Below the pieces are notes generated by a model. The model searched no databases, was not told where the DNA came from, and saw only the letters and a program-made list of their open reading frames with translations. Shown piece after piece: positions 14,557-23,719 of a DNA stretch of 64,000 bases. This stretch comes from CAYUUW01 sp964448005 (lineage in GTDB: Bacteria > Patescibacteriota > Gracilibacteria > UM-FILTER-43-11): NCBI GenBank assembly GCA_964448005.1, contig CAYUUW010000001.1:7937-71936 (forward strand). Direction: 5' to 3'. A program made the position numbers and the translations under genes. The first letter of the stretch is position 1. Each line of letters begins with the position of its first letter.

Positions 14557-15345
14557 CTACTCTCCAGGGGCAGGGCGCTGCTTTTTGGTCAGGATCAGGA
14601 GCTCCTGGCGCCCTCCTGTTCCATCCGGGTCTTCGTGAGTTTCTATGGAAGCCTCGAATCCGTACTTTTCCGCCAAACGTCTCGTCCTTTCCGCCGAATG
14701 AAAATACTTGATGGTTTGGGCTCCTTCCAGTAGGCCGCCATGAGGATTTCCGGATTCCCTCAGAAATTTAACGCCGATCTTGTCTCCGTCCACAAGCTGC
14801 CTGGTTTCACCTTCGGGAATGTCCTCGTCGTTGTGGCGAAAAATGGCGTTGGTCGAAGAGCGTCTGAGCGTCGGGTCGCTTTTGAAGGTGGAGACCAGCT
14901 TTCCTCCTGGCTTGAGCTTGCGGGAAAGCAGGCTGAAAAGCCTTTCAAGACCTTGGATGTGGTCGATGGTGTACTTCATGATGGCGATGTTCAGGCTTTC
15001 GTCCTCCAGGCTTTCCAAATACTCCAGAATGTCGCTTTCCACGTAACGGATGATTCCTCTTCGTTTTTCGTACCCGTCTCCCGAAACGTATTCCTGAGCC
15101 AGCTCCAGCATGGGGGCCGAGCTGTCCACCCAATCCATGCTCCCTTGGCTTGTTCCAAGGCGCTCAAACAACCCGTCGTAGCGGTCGGGATGGGCCCCTC
15201 CGCCTAGCTCGGCGCAGCGCAGTGGCCATTCCATGCCTGCCGATTCCCGAAGCAGGGCGGCGTCGACGATGCGAGCCACGGCAAAATTCTTTTCGTTCTG
15301 CTCCGCTATTGCAAAATTCCTGGCGACCTCCCTATCGAAGTACAT
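14557..15345 (-). CDS. Class I SAM-dependent methyltransferase
   Basis: 262 residues. Motif I is rendered as CAELGGGAHPDRYDGLF. The acidic loop MDWVDSSAPML and motif IV SLNIAIMKYTIDHIQGLERL follow, typical of the Methyltransf_11/25 group. The start at 15345 has AAGGGG 8 bp upstream; a longer in-frame start at 15393 lacks a ribosome site. The substrate is unknown. It is divergent from the giant SLH gene, with about 200 bp between their promoters. Confidence 0.82.
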   Translation of the reverse strand: MYFDREVARNFAIAEQNEKNFAVARIVDAALLRESAGMEWPLRCAELGGGAHPDRYDGLFERLGTSQGSMDWVDSSAPMLELAQEYVSGDGYEKRRGIIRYVESDILEYLESLEDESLNIAIMKYTIDHIQGLERLFSLLSRKLKPGGKLVSTFKSDPTLRRSSTNAIFRHNDEDIPEGETRQLVDGDKIGVKFLRESGNPHGGLLEGAQTIKYFHSAERTRRLAEKYGFEASIETHEDPDGTGGRQELLILTKKQRPAPGE

Positions 15346-15518
15346 TTCTAATTCCCCTTCATGGCCCTGCCTGGAGCTGCTTTCGATTCCCATAAAAGAA
15401 GGGCGTTAAATTGAGCTTGGAGACTTCGGGAGTTTCCACCATAGTCCTTGCCGTGGATTGTACCAGCTTTTCCTTCGGTCGCCCAATGGTCTCGGCCATT
15501 CCTCAGGACTCCAGCGTA

Positions 15519-15547
15519 TTGCTTAAGGAAAAAAAATATGATACAAT
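15519..15547 (+). promoter_or_regulatory. Promoter of the giant SLH protein gene
   Basis: TTGCTT (15519-15524), 17-bp spacer, extended -10 TGA-TACAAT (15542-15547). The ATG at 15590 lies 43 bp beyond it. Confidence 0.7.
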
Positions 15548-15589
15548 TGAAGGATTGCACAAATTAACCCCCCCTCCTTCCGCCTTTTT

Positions 15590-18500
15590 ATGGAGAAAAA
15601 TTCACCTCTTGCCCCCAAGAAAGATTTTTCCTTCCCTCAAGAAAATTTCCTGCCCGAAAAGTCCGAAAGGCGTTTTTCCAGGAAAAAATGGCTCCAAAAA
15701 CTTCTTCTCCTCGTGGCTTTGGCTGTCCTGGGGGGCTCTTTTCATGTTCCGCTCGCTTCGGCTGCGGTGAGCGTGGTGCAGAATCCTGATCGCGACGACG
15801 ACTTGACGAACAGGGCTACCACCGCCTCCAGCGGAAATTTTTCCCTGTCGGTGACTGTTTCCCCTAAAAGCAAAGGAAATTTGCTGGTGGTGGGCTATTC
15901 CCTGAAAAACGAATCCGGAACGCCTAGCATCAGCGGAACAGGGTGGGTCTTGCAGGGCTCGGTCTGCGCCAGCGGAAATGTTTCGTGCTCGTATGCCTTC
16001 ACCAAATTGGCCACCTCCACTTCTTCCGAAAGGGTCACTGTCACCGTCAAAAACACTGCTTCGTCCAATGGGGCCCTGATGTCGATTTTCGAATACAGCG
16101 GAGCCACCAATACGTCCATCGGATATGCCGCCAGCAGCGGCAACAGCGTTGCTCCCACCTCCGGCACGGTGACTCCTGAAGCGGACAACACCCTTCTTTT
16201 CGCTGTTTTCACCCAGGGCAAAGGGACCGCTTACACCGATGCTTCCGGCGGCTTCAAGAAGCAATTCTCGGATAAGATCACTACCCCTTCGGGAGCCGTC
16301 CTGAATATCGGCTACCTCGACAAGATCTCCGGCAACAAAGCGGGCACCAGCTATTCCACTTCCCCCACCATCTCGGGTCAGGCTGCCCCCTGGTCCTCCC
16401 TTCTTTTCAATTTCGACACCGCCCAATCGCAAACGGCGGCCCCTGTTGTCACAGGCAGCCTTGCCGCAGGAGAAACCAGTGTTTCTGGCACCAGCAGCGA
16501 AGGCAGCGGGACTACGATTCAGGTCTACGTGGATGGCCGGGCGGCCGGGACGGCTGTCACGGTTTCCGGATCGAGCTGGACCAAAACAGGCCTGACAGCC
16601 CTGGAGTCCGGGCAGGTCGTCACCGCCACAGCCACCGCTCCTGGAAAATCCGTCTCGATTCCGTCCTCCTCGCTCATCGTGGCCGATGCCCTTTCTCCTG
16701 CGCCCACTGTGACTTCGCCCATTGTTTCGGGCAGCACTTCCGTTTCAGGCTCCTCTTCAGGCCCCAATGGAACCATGATCGAAGTGTTCAGGTCCAGAAG
16801 CTCAACCACCGCCTCGTTGGGTACCACGACCGTCTTGGGCGGCGCCTGGACTTTGGCCGGCCTGCCTGGGACCGCCCTGAGGGCAGGCGATGCGATCAGC
16901 GCCAAAGCCCGCATCGACACCAACAACGATGGCTCGAACAACGGGAGCGACACTTACTCTTCCTCTTCGGCTGCGGTGACTGTCGCCGCTTCGGTTTCGC
17001 CTGTTCCTACGATCAGCGCCCCTCTTCTGGCCGGATCCACTTCTGTTTCGGGGGCGTCCAGCGGAGCCGACGGAACGCAGATCGAGGTTTTCGTGAATGG
17101 CATTTCTGCGGGGGTCGCGGATGTGGCCGATGGAAGCTGGACCCTGAGCCCGATTCCGGCCCTGCGCGCCAATGATTCTGTCGCTGCCTCCGCCACGATC
17201 GACACCAACAACGACGGAACGGTCGACGAGAGCGACGCTTCTTCCGACCTGTCTCCAGCCTCCCTGGTGGCCGAAGTTTCCATGGCGGCGGCCCCCGAGC
17301 TGGATTCTCCTATTTTCGCCGCAACCAACCTTGTTTCCGGAACCAGCAGCGAGGCCGATGGTGCGATCATTGAGATTTATGTGGATGGAGAGCTTCTTCT
17401 GATCGACCCTATCGTGGTTTCGGACGGCCGCTGGTCGGCCTATATTTTCGCCGCGACGCTGCAGGCGGGAGAGCTTGTGGCGGCCACCGCTAGGGCTGCA
17501 GGAAAATCCGTTTCCGCTCCTTCCGCTGAAATCGCCGTGCTGCCGCTTGCCTCGCCGACCCCCACGGTGGATCCGCCGATAGCGGGAAGCACCTCCATTT
17601 CCGGAACCTCCACAGGGCCCGACGGAACCACCATCGAAGTCTTTGTGAATGGCGTTTCGGCTGGAACGACAACGGTTTCCGAGGGGGTGTGGACGCTGAG
17701 CGGACTGGCTCTTTCAACCCTCCAGTCGGGCGAGGGGGTCACGGCCAAGGCTCGCATCGACACCAACAACGACGGTCGGTCCGATGAATCCGATGCCTAC
17801 TCCTCTGCCTCGAACGAGGTCGCTGTTTCTCCTGCCGCTTCGGGCGTTCCAGAAATAAACCCCTTAACGGAGGGGGACACCTCCATTTCCGGAACCTCCA
17901 CAGGGCCCGACGGGACAGTGGTCGAGGTTTTCGTCAATGGCTCCGCCGTAGGCACAGCCACTGTTTTTGCCGGCCGCTGGACGATTTCCGACCTTGAGCC
18001 TTTGATGGCGGAGGATTCCGTCGCCGCCAATGCTATTTTCGATACCAACAATGACGGAACTATTGACGCCCAAGATGCGCCTTCGGCCTCTGCCTCCGCC
18101 GGAGTCGGCAGCCCTCCTGTCACCGCAGCTCCCTCCATCGCCCAGCCTGTCTTGGCCGAAGACACGAGCATTTCTGGCAGCAGCACAGAGGACGATGGGA
18201 CCGTGATCAGCGTTTATGTCGAGGGTGTCCTGGTTGGCACAGGCACGGTTTCTGAAGGGGCTTGGACCGTATGGGTCGCCTCCTCGGAGCTGCAGGCCGG
18301 CGAGACCGTGATGGCGACAGCCTTGGCTTCCCGCAAGAGCGCTTCGGCCGCCTCCACAGGCATTCCTGTCCTTCATTTGATTTCCCCTTCCCCCACGGTG
18401 TATTCGCCGATAGCAGGAAGCACCTCCATTTCCGGAGCCTCAACGGGGGCGAACGGCACCCTGGTCGAGGTTTTCGTGAATGGCGTTTCGGTCGGTTCCA

Positions 18501-20824
18501 CGATGGTTTTCTGGGGGGTGTGGACGCTGGAAGGCTTGGAGCCTTCGGCTCTACAAGCGGGGGCGGAGGTCACGGCCAGAGCCCGAATCGACACCAACAA
18601 CGACGGAAATGCCGATGAGAACGACGTTCCTTCAGGGCTTTCCACCGGAGCATCGGTCTTGGCCCTGGTTTCTCCTGTCCCTACTGTGGATCCTCCTTCG
18701 GTGCGTGACCCCGCTGTTTCGGGGGCTTCCACTGGGCCCGACGGAACTCTCGTCGAGGTCTTCCGGATCCGCGGCGGCGCTACGGTCTCCCTGGGCTTCG
18801 CTACGGTCTCTGGCGGTTTGTGGACCCTCTCCGGACTGGAGGCTTCGGCCTTGCAGGCGGGGGACGGCGTGACAGCGGCAGCTCGCATCGACACCAACAA
18901 CGACGGAGTAAACGACGAAAGCGACTCGTATTCCGCCGCCTCATCGGAATCGACCGTTCTTGTGCCTTCGCTGAAGGAAATCCTTTCCTTTGTTCTGGCT
19001 TACATTCCGGGCGTATTCGACGGCTCCTCCATTTCCGTCACCCTTCCTTACGGATCCTCTCTTGCCTCCCTGGCGCCGACGCTGGTGAGCAACGGGGCTT
19101 CGGTCAGCCCGGCTTCGGGGGTGGCTCNNNNNNNNNNGCTCTACACGGTCACTGCCGAGGATGGTTCGACCCTGCTCTACACGGTCACGGTCCTTGTGGA
19201 GGAATTGCCTCAGCCCACCGTGACCAGCGTCCTTCCTGCCAGCGCCGCTACCGGCATCGAGGTTTCCGCGCCTGTTGAGGTCAGCTTTTCCGAAGCGATG
19301 GATCCGGAGTCTTTCAGGATCGGCGACAGCGCGGAAACGCAATACGCTTCGCCGGTCTGGTCCCGGGATTACACGCAAGTCACGGTGGCCCATGATCCCT
19401 GGAGATGGAACCGACGCCTCACCCTCACCCTTCATGCCTCCAGCCAGCGGGGCGCTTCTCTGGGCGAAGAAGGCTATTCATGGAGCTTCCGATCCGGGCA
19501 CTACCGATTCGATCGGGAGATTGAGGTGGACGATGAATCCCCCCTGGATCTTTCCATTGAGCTCAGCGAGGCGGATGAGGAGGGCAGGATCCAGATCGAT
19601 GATGAGGACCAATCCCTTGATGATGTGACCAGCGGTCGCTTGCGCGGAATTGATTTCAGCCGGCTGGGCCGCGTGAGCGACCAGAGCGTGAGGGCCACTC
19701 GGGCTGCGACAGTCAGGTCCACGGGCCCCATATCCTTGCGGAATGAAGGTCGGTTGCCGAATGTTTCAGCCGTTCTCCCCAACAACACCACCGTATTCAG
19801 CGGAGAGTGCTGGGATGGAGGCTTTGTCTTGATGCCAGGCTCAAGAACGGGTGTCAGCCCCAGCGGATACAGCGTGGGAGGAACCGTCGTTGAGATTGGC
19901 TCGACCTGCGGCATCCTGCTTCTGGACACCCCCATCACGATCACCTTGGCCGGGATCACGGGCCCGGTCGGCTACAGGGCCACAGGATCCACTATCTGGG
20001 AATCCATTTCCTCCTGCGGGGGAACATACGACAGTCCGATTTTGGCCGCCCCCGCAGATGCTTCTTCGTTCGGGGAGTGCTCGGTCTCCAATGGAACGGA
20101 CACCAAAATCGTGAGCTACCATTTGACGACCTTTGGCCAGCTGATCCCCGATGGAGGGGGCGAACCGCCCCTTGGCGGAGGTGGACAGGGCAATGGAACT
20201 CCTCAGGCGGGAGGGCAGGAGAGGCGAGGAGGTCGGGTGGGTGCGATTCTGCCGGAAACCAATCAGTCCAAGCCCCTTCCTTCTGTGCTTCCTTTTACCG
20301 ACGTTGAGGGCAGCTTCGCCTACGACTACATCAAGAGGCTTTATGACCTTAAAGTCATTCAGGGAAAGACTCCGACCCGATTCTTCCCCAATGCCGAACT
20401 GACGCGAGCGGAAATGGTGAAGATCGTCCTGCTGACGTTCCAGTACAAAGTCGATTCGGATCCCTCCGCCCTGAAGGCCTATAGCGATGTGGATGAAAAC
20501 GCCTGGTATGCGCCGTACATCGCAACGGGAACAAAGGCCGGAATCATTCATGGCTATGGAGACGAAACCTTCCGCCCCACCGACCCTGTGACCCGGGCCG
20601 AAGCCCTGAAGATCATGCTTTTGGCCGCCGAGAAAGACCTGGAAGATGCCGCTTCCTCAAAATTCCTGGATGTCCCCAGCTACGCCTGGTTCAAGAAATA
20701 CGTGGACTACGCCTACGGGAAGGGGGTGGTTAGCGGCAGGACTCCCACTGCCTTCAAGCCGGACCTTCATGTGACCCGGGCCGAGGCGGCCAAAATGGTC
20801 GTGAGGATTGACGATCTGCCCTGA
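15590..20824 (+). CDS. Giant secreted SLH protein with nine Ig-like repeats
   Basis: About 1744 residues. A basic N-terminus and hydrophobic stretch end at a likely signal peptidase site after PLASAA (residues 55-60). An N-terminal beta domain (60-280) is followed by nine Ig-like repeats of about 90-100 residues (nt 16440-18963). Six of them end in the acidic loop DTNNDG, an EF-hand-like calcium site. Then come a DUF5018-like domain cut by a ten-N gap, an SbsA-type Ig domain (VLPASAATGIEVSAPVEVSF), an unassigned beta domain with four cysteines, a Gly-rich linker, and three SLH modules (from 20290) that should bind cell-wall polymer. Probably an S-layer or stalk-like surface protein. Confidence 0.85.
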   Translation: MEKNSPLAPKKDFSFPQENFLPEKSERRFSRKKWLQKLLLLVALAVLGGSFHVPLASAAVSVVQNPDRDDDLTNRATTASSGNFSLSVTVSPKSKGNLLVVGYSLKNESGTPSISGTGWVLQGSVCASGNVSCSYAFTKLATSTSSERVTVTVKNTASSNGALMSIFEYSGATNTSIGYAASSGNSVAPTSGTVTPEADNTLLFAVFTQGKGTAYTDASGGFKKQFSDKITTPSGAVLNIGYLDKISGNKAGTSYSTSPTISGQAAPWSSLLFNFDTAQSQTAAPVVTGSLAAGETSVSGTSSEGSGTTIQVYVDGRAAGTAVTVSGSSWTKTGLTALESGQVVTATATAPGKSVSIPSSSLIVADALSPAPTVTSPIVSGSTSVSGSSSGPNGTMIEVFRSRSSTTASLGTTTVLGGAWTLAGLPGTALRAGDAISAKARIDTNNDGSNNGSDTYSSSSAAVTVAASVSPVPTISAPLLAGSTSVSGASSGADGTQIEVFVNGISAGVADVADGSWTLSPIPALRANDSVAASATIDTNNDGTVDESDASSDLSPASLVAEVSMAAAPELDSPIFAATNLVSGTSSEADGAIIEIYVDGELLLIDPIVVSDGRWSAYIFAATLQAGELVAATARAAGKSVSAPSAEIAVLPLASPTPTVDPPIAGSTSISGTSTGPDGTTIEVFVNGVSAGTTTVSEGVWTLSGLALSTLQSGEGVTAKARIDTNNDGRSDESDAYSSASNEVAVSPAASGVPEINPLTEGDTSISGTSTGPDGTVVEVFVNGSAVGTATVFAGRWTISDLEPLMAEDSVAANAIFDTNNDGTIDAQDAPSASASAGVGSPPVTAAPSIAQPVLAEDTSISGSSTEDDGTVISVYVEGVLVGTGTVSEGAWTVWVASSELQAGETVMATALASRKSASAASTGIPVLHLISPSPTVYSPIAGSTSISGASTGANGTLVEVFVNGVSVGSTMVFWGVWTLEGLEPSALQAGAEVTARARIDTNNDGNADENDVPSGLSTGASVLALVSPVPTVDPPSVRDPAVSGASTGPDGTLVEVFRIRGGATVSLGFATVSGGLWTLSGLEASALQAGDGVTAAARIDTNNDGVNDESDSYSAASSESTVLVPSLKEILSFVLAYIPGVFDGSSISVTLPYGSSLASLAPTLVSNGASVSPASGVAXXXXLYTVTAEDGSTLLYTVTVLVEELPQPTVTSVLPASAATGIEVSAPVEVSFSEAMDPESFRIGDSAETQYASPVWSRDYTQVTVAHDPWRWNRRLTLTLHASSQRGASLGEEGYSWSFRSGHYRFDREIEVDDESPLDLSIELSEADEEGRIQIDDEDQSLDDVTSGRLRGIDFSRLGRVSDQSVRATRAATVRSTGPISLRNEGRLPNVSAVLPNNTTVFSGECWDGGFVLMPGSRTGVSPSGYSVGGTVVEIGSTCGILLLDTPITITLAGITGPVGYRATGSTIWESISSCGGTYDSPILAAPADASSFGECSVSNGTDTKIVSYHLTTFGQLIPDGGGEPPLGGGGQGNGTPQAGGQERRGGRVGAILPETNQSKPLPSVLPFTDVEGSFAYDYIKRLYDLKVIQGKTPTRFFPNAELTRAEMVKIVLLTFQYKVDSDPSALKAYSDVDENAWYAPYIATGTKAGIIHGYGDETFRPTDPVTRAEALKIMLLAAEKDLEDAASSKFLDVPSYAWFKKYVDYAYGKGVVSGRTPTAFKPDLHVTRAEAAKMVVRIDDLP
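16440..18963 (+). repeat. Three-fold supra-repeat inside the SLH protein
   Basis: Nine Ig-like units start near 16440, 16695, 16995, 17283, 17551, 17839, 18115, 18385 and 18670. Units 1, 4 and 7 lack the DTNNDG loop and end in (G/R)KS-S-S; the two units after each carry it. The array is thus (no-Ca, Ca, Ca) three times, about 840 bp per period. Confidence 0.75.
19128..19137. other. Assembly gap (10 N) in the SLH protein gene
   Basis: Ten Ns inside the DUF5018-like domain, between VSPASGVA and LYTVTAEDGS. About ten residues that normally join these motifs are missing; the frame is kept. Confidence 0.95.
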
Positions 20825-20841
20825 TCCTGATCCCTGCGTTT

Positions 20842-20917
20842 AGGCAAAATGCTTTTCATCCCTGCAAAGACCCCTATGGCGAGTTTCGCTGCCTTGGGGT
20901 CTTTGCGCTTTGCCTAG
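20842..20917. terminator. Nested hairpin terminator between convergent genes
   Basis: Inner stem of 11 bp, GCAAAGACCCC (20864-20874) with GGGGTCTTTGC (20896-20906). An outer arm TAGGCAAA pairs with TTTGCCTA. It lies between the SLH gene stop (20824) and the convergent VOC gene stop (20937). Confidence 0.75.
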
Positions 20918-20936
20918 AAAAACCTTCGCCCTTTTC

Positions 20937-21332
20937 TCACATGTTTCCCGTGGGCTGGAGCATGCTCACGCGGTTTCCTTCCGTATCCATGAAGGAGGCG
21001 AAGAGGCCCACGCCAGGGATCGGCATCACTTCTCCCATTATTTTTCCCCCTGCGGCTTCCACCTTCTTCACATGCTCCTTGATGTCCTCCACGCTGATCA
21101 CAACCGTGGGGCGCTGGGACTCCTCCGTGCGCTGGAAGAAGCCGCCATTGATCATGCCTGGCTGCTTGATCATGCCGCCCTCATCGGTTTCGCCGGTGTG
21201 GGCAACAATGTAATTCCCCATTTCGGGACCAAGCTGGTTCATTTTCCAGCCAAAGGCGGATTCATAAAAGCTCTTGGCCCGCTCTCGGTCCTGGAGGGGC
21301 ATTTCGAAGTGGACGACGGGGTTCATGGACAT
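20937..21332 (-). CDS. VOC superfamily (glyoxalase/bleomycin-resistance fold) protein
   Basis: 131 residues with the paired beta-alpha-beta-beta-beta modules of the VOC fold: PVVHFEMPLQDRERAKSFYESAFGWKM at the start and VVISVEDIKEHVKKVEAAGGKIMGEVMPIPGVGLFASFMDTEGN in the second half. The last glutamate/asparagine positions fit a metal site, but the reaction is not predictable. It is the most downstream gene of the minus-strand run of small proteins. The second ATG (two codons later) is equally possible. Confidence 0.85.
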   Translation of the reverse strand: MSMNPVVHFEMPLQDRERAKSFYESAFGWKMNQLGPEMGNYIVAHTGETDEGGMIKQPGMINGGFFQRTEESQRPTVVISVEDIKEHVKKVEAAGGKIMGEVMPIPGVGLFASFMDTEGNRVSMLQPTGNM

Positions 21333-21360
21333 GGTAAAAGGGGTTTAAGGGTGAATAAGG

Positions 21361-21954
21361 TCAGGCATTTTCTCTCTCCATGAGCGAGAGCAGTTTTGAC
21401 GTGGAGTTCCAATTGCGGATGGTGATGCTTGGGTAGATCGGGAGGGCGATGATTCTGGCCAGATGGCTTTGGGAGGCCTTGCTGATGAGCCGGGAGAAAT
21501 AAAGGGCGTGCCGGCCGGCCCAGGCCTCATCCACACCCTCCTTGACGCTGATTTCCTTCATGGCCTCAGCCGCCGTCAGGGGTGATTTCAGGAAAAGCAC
21601 GTCGTAGCGGTATTCTTCTGGCTTTTGGCCGAATCCAGCCGGGGCTTGCTCCACGATTTCTTGCAGCTGCCGAGAGGTGACGAGCACGACCCGGGGCTTG
21701 AATTTGAAGCTTTGGAAGAGGGCTTTCTCTATCTTCTCCTCCAGCCGGACTGAGTCTTTTTCGGTCGAATCGAACAGGACGTTGCCGCTTTGGATGTAGG
21801 TCACGACTTCCGTGAATCCTAGCCGCTCGAAACAGGCCTTCAAATCCGCCATTCGGATCACGTTGTTTCCGCCCACGTTGATGCCTCGCAGCAGGGCAAG
21901 GTATTGAATTCCCCCTATTTTTTCCTTCCTGGAATTACGCTTTTTCGAAATCAT
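21361..21954 (-). CDS. DUF1697 family protein
   Basis: About 198 residues. The family signature QYLALLRGINVGGNNVIRMADLK near the N-terminus and the following TYIQSGNVLFDS are characteristic of DUF1697, whose function is not established. The ATG at 21954 overlaps the end of the PIN gene by 20 bp, so it is probably translationally coupled to that operon. A longer frame start at 21999 lies deeper in the PIN gene and is less likely. Soluble, cytoplasmic. Confidence 0.88.
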   Translation of the reverse strand: MISKKRNSRKEKIGGIQYLALLRGINVGGNNVIRMADLKACFERLGFTEVVTYIQSGNVLFDSTEKDSVRLEEKIEKALFQSFKFKPRVVLVTSRQLQEIVEQAPAGFGQKPEEYRYDVLFLKSPLTAAEAMKEISVKEGVDEAWAGRHALYFSRLISKASQSHLARIIALPIYPSITIRNWNSTSKLLSLMERENA

Positions 21955-22483
21955 TTTTGCATTTTGAAAATTTTCCCGAATTGAATTTATAGATTCCAAT
22001 GTTCAGGATTTCTTTTCCTGCATCGATGGTGTGAATGCCTATCCTGTCGAAGATGAAAAGAGGGAAATCATCGTTGTCCAGGGTCGCTAAAAGCAGGCTT
22101 TGCTCGTATTTCATCAGCTGAGCGGCAATCAGGCAGTCCGTTGCGGAAATCTGCCTGGATAGGCTGCCGTTCTTGTTGCTGTAGATATTGGCCAACATCC
22201 TCGCATTCTTCAGGATGTCATCCGATAGGGGCAAAATCATTTGCCTTTCCTTCGCTTTGCCGAGCAGAAGATTCAGATATTCCTCCTTGGCATGCAGGTG
22301 GGCTTTGCTCTTGGAGCCTCTGAGGAATTCAAAGCGAGTCGCTTCTTCAATGACCGATTTCACATTCAGGTTTTCCAGCATCCCAAAGAATTCATCAAAG
22401 TAGCCGTCTCCTGTATAGTCTTTGGACTTTATGAGTAGATTTGTGTCCAGAAGAAGATGCCTGTCTTTAAGCTGTTTGTGCAT
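21935..22483 (-). CDS. PIN-domain toxin of a toxin-antitoxin pair
   Basis: 182 residues. PIN nuclease acidic residues are visible: Asp13 (LLLDTN), Glu52 (FEFLRG), Asp116 (SATDCLIAA) and Asp136-139 (LDNDDF). PIN toxins are Mg-dependent RNases. The start overlaps the 3' end of a 69-residue gene by 17 bp, the usual antitoxin-toxin arrangement. The length is larger than VapC (about 130), with extra C-terminal residues. A candidate operator covers the antitoxin start codon. Confidence 0.83.
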   Translation of the reverse strand: MHKQLKDRHLLLDTNLLIKSKDYTGDGYFDEFFGMLENLNVKSVIEEATRFEFLRGSKSKAHLHAKEEYLNLLLGKAKERQMILPLSDDILKNARMLANIYSNKNGSLSRQISATDCLIAAQLMKYEQSLLLATLDNDDFPLFIFDRIGIHTIDAGKEILNIGIYKFNSGKFSKCKNDFEKA

Positions 22484-22676
22484 TTTGCTTTACCCATTCA
22501 TTCATTAAAGCCTTCCTGGACTCCCTCTCCTCCTCATCGAAGGCAGCTTTTGCCCTTTTTGCCGCCTTTTTCAAGGTTTCATCCACATGAAAAGGAGGCC
22601 TGTTTTCGCGGGTAAAAGAAGGGCGTTCGACTTTCTGTCCAGATTCTTTTTTCAGCATGTCCTTATGTAAATTCAT
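22467..22676 (-). CDS. Putative antitoxin of the PIN toxin
   Basis: 69 residues, rich in Lys, Glu and Arg. The C-terminal helix (VDETLKKAAKRAKAAFDEEERESRKALMNEWV) could wrap around a toxin. No DNA-binding fold is recognisable in the N-terminus. The call rests on the overlap with the PIN gene and on the dyad around its start codon. It is not similar to a named antitoxin family by eye. Confidence 0.62.
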   Translation of the reverse strand: MNLHKDMLKKESGQKVERPSFTRENRPPFHVDETLKKAAKRAKAAFDEEERESRKALMNEWVKQNAQTA

Positions 22677-22682
22677 TTACAT
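22665..22682. promoter_or_regulatory. Perfect dyad over the antitoxin start codon
   Basis: ATGTAAAT-TC-ATTTACAT, 8-bp arms, spanning the antitoxin ATG at 22676. Position and symmetry suit an autoregulatory operator of the toxin-antitoxin complex. Confidence 0.6.
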
Positions 22683-22738
22683 TATTTCATATTCTGAATG
22701 AAAATCAAGCCCCCTCCAGCTGCCAACTCATTCCACAT

Positions 22739-23167
22739 TCATTTTACTCCTCCACTCACGCTTGCCACCAGCTCCGAAAACTCATTCATTTTCTTGAATT
22801 TGGCGGGCGGAAAGATCTCTTCGGCAAAAACCTCGGCTTTTCTCAGCGTATCATCCAAATTCTGCTGGCCGGCTCCCGTCAGCGTCGTGTAGCTCACGCG
22901 GGCATCGCGCGGCGCGGCTTCGCGCTTAATGAGGCCTATTTTCTCCATGGGGGCTAGCAGGCGAGTGACACCCGAGGCCGTGAGGCCGAGCTTCTCGGCC
23001 AGATCGACCCGGCGCATTTTTTTGCCCTCGGCCTGATCCAGATGGAACAGGATGACGAATTCGCTGAAGCCGATTCCATCCAGCCCTACGCTGAAGCGGC
23101 GGGTGCTTTGGGTGAGAATTCGGGAGAGGTTGAGGAGCAGCTTGAGGGAGGGGCTGGTGGGGTTCAT
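22739..23167 (-). CDS. MarR family transcriptional regulator
   Basis: 142 residues with the MarR winged helix: GFSEFVILFHLDQ, then RRVDLAEKLGLTASGVTRLLAPMEKIGLIKRE (about 50-83) and the wing RDARVSYTTLTGAG. MarR dimers repress genes and are released by phenolic or oxidising ligands. A symmetric site with ATTGATT/AATCAAT arms lies just upstream at 23179-23203. The regulated target beyond itself is not obvious. Confidence 0.9.
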   Translation of the reverse strand: MNPTSPSLKLLLNLSRILTQSTRRFSVGLDGIGFSEFVILFHLDQAEGKKMRRVDLAEKLGLTASGVTRLLAPMEKIGLIKREAAPRDARVSYTTLTGAGQQNLDDTLRKAEVFAEEIFPPAKFKKMNEFSELVASVSGGVK

Positions 23168-23178
23168 GGATCTAAGTA

Positions 23179-23203
23179 ATTGATTAATAGTTGATAAATC
23201 AAT
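23179..23203. promoter_or_regulatory. Candidate MarR operator
   Basis: ATTGATT (23179-23185) and AATCAAT (23197-23203), 11-bp centre, 12 bp upstream of the MarR gene. TTGAT-ATCAA arms are typical for this family. Confidence 0.6.
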
Positions 23204-23327
23204 CTTATATCAAATGAATAAGCCCGTCAAATCCCTTTCGGAGGCAATGGTCTTCTTGTCGTCCCGACTGAAACGGAGAGGCTTGTGTGGCCGATGAGAG
23301 GCGAGGAAAAAAATAAAGCCCAGTCTC

Positions 23328-23693
23328 CTAGGATTTATTTTCCAGATTTTGGCGCATTCGGAACTCCACGATTTTGCGGATCAGGTCCAGGGGCAGAGGT
23401 TCATCCAGCGGGAACTGCACAGAGCCTTTGGCGTTTTTATAGGCCGAAATCTCCTTTTGAAAGGCGGCGATTCCCGCAGGGCCCGGATAGAAGCCGATAT
23501 GCTTCTTGAAGGCGGCGAAGTGGACCAGGATTTTGCCGTCGAGCTTGAAGGTGGGAATGCCGTAATTGATGCACTCCGTGGCCTGCAGAGAGGCTTTTTG
23601 GATAACTTTCCGCATTTCCTCCAAGCGCGCCTGAATCGGCGCGGCGAACTGCGCAATGTACTGGTCTATGCTGGCTGGTTTCTGGCTGTTCAT
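23328..23693 (-). CDS. DUF1801 family protein (copy 1)
   Basis: 121 residues of the YdhG-like DUF1801 fold: SIDQYIAQFAAPIQARLEEMRKVIQ, then ECINYGIPTFKLDGKILVHFAAFKKHIGFYP. The function is unknown; the fold is a small alpha/beta domain related to iron-chaperone-like proteins. Two further members lie at 30402 and 57169, with low mutual similarity, so they are not recent duplicates. Confidence 0.87.
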   Translation of the reverse strand: MNSQKPASIDQYIAQFAAPIQARLEEMRKVIQKASLQATECINYGIPTFKLDGKILVHFAAFKKHIGFYPGPAGIAAFQKEISAYKNAKGSVQFPLDEPLPLDLIRKIVEFRMRQNLENKS

Positions 23694-23719
23694 AAGGAGT
23701 TAAGAAGGTTGAGATGATT

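Noticed and set aside
15602..16432. 276-codon antisense frame in the SLH gene
   Set aside because: Shadow of the repeat-rich signal and N-terminal region of the giant protein.
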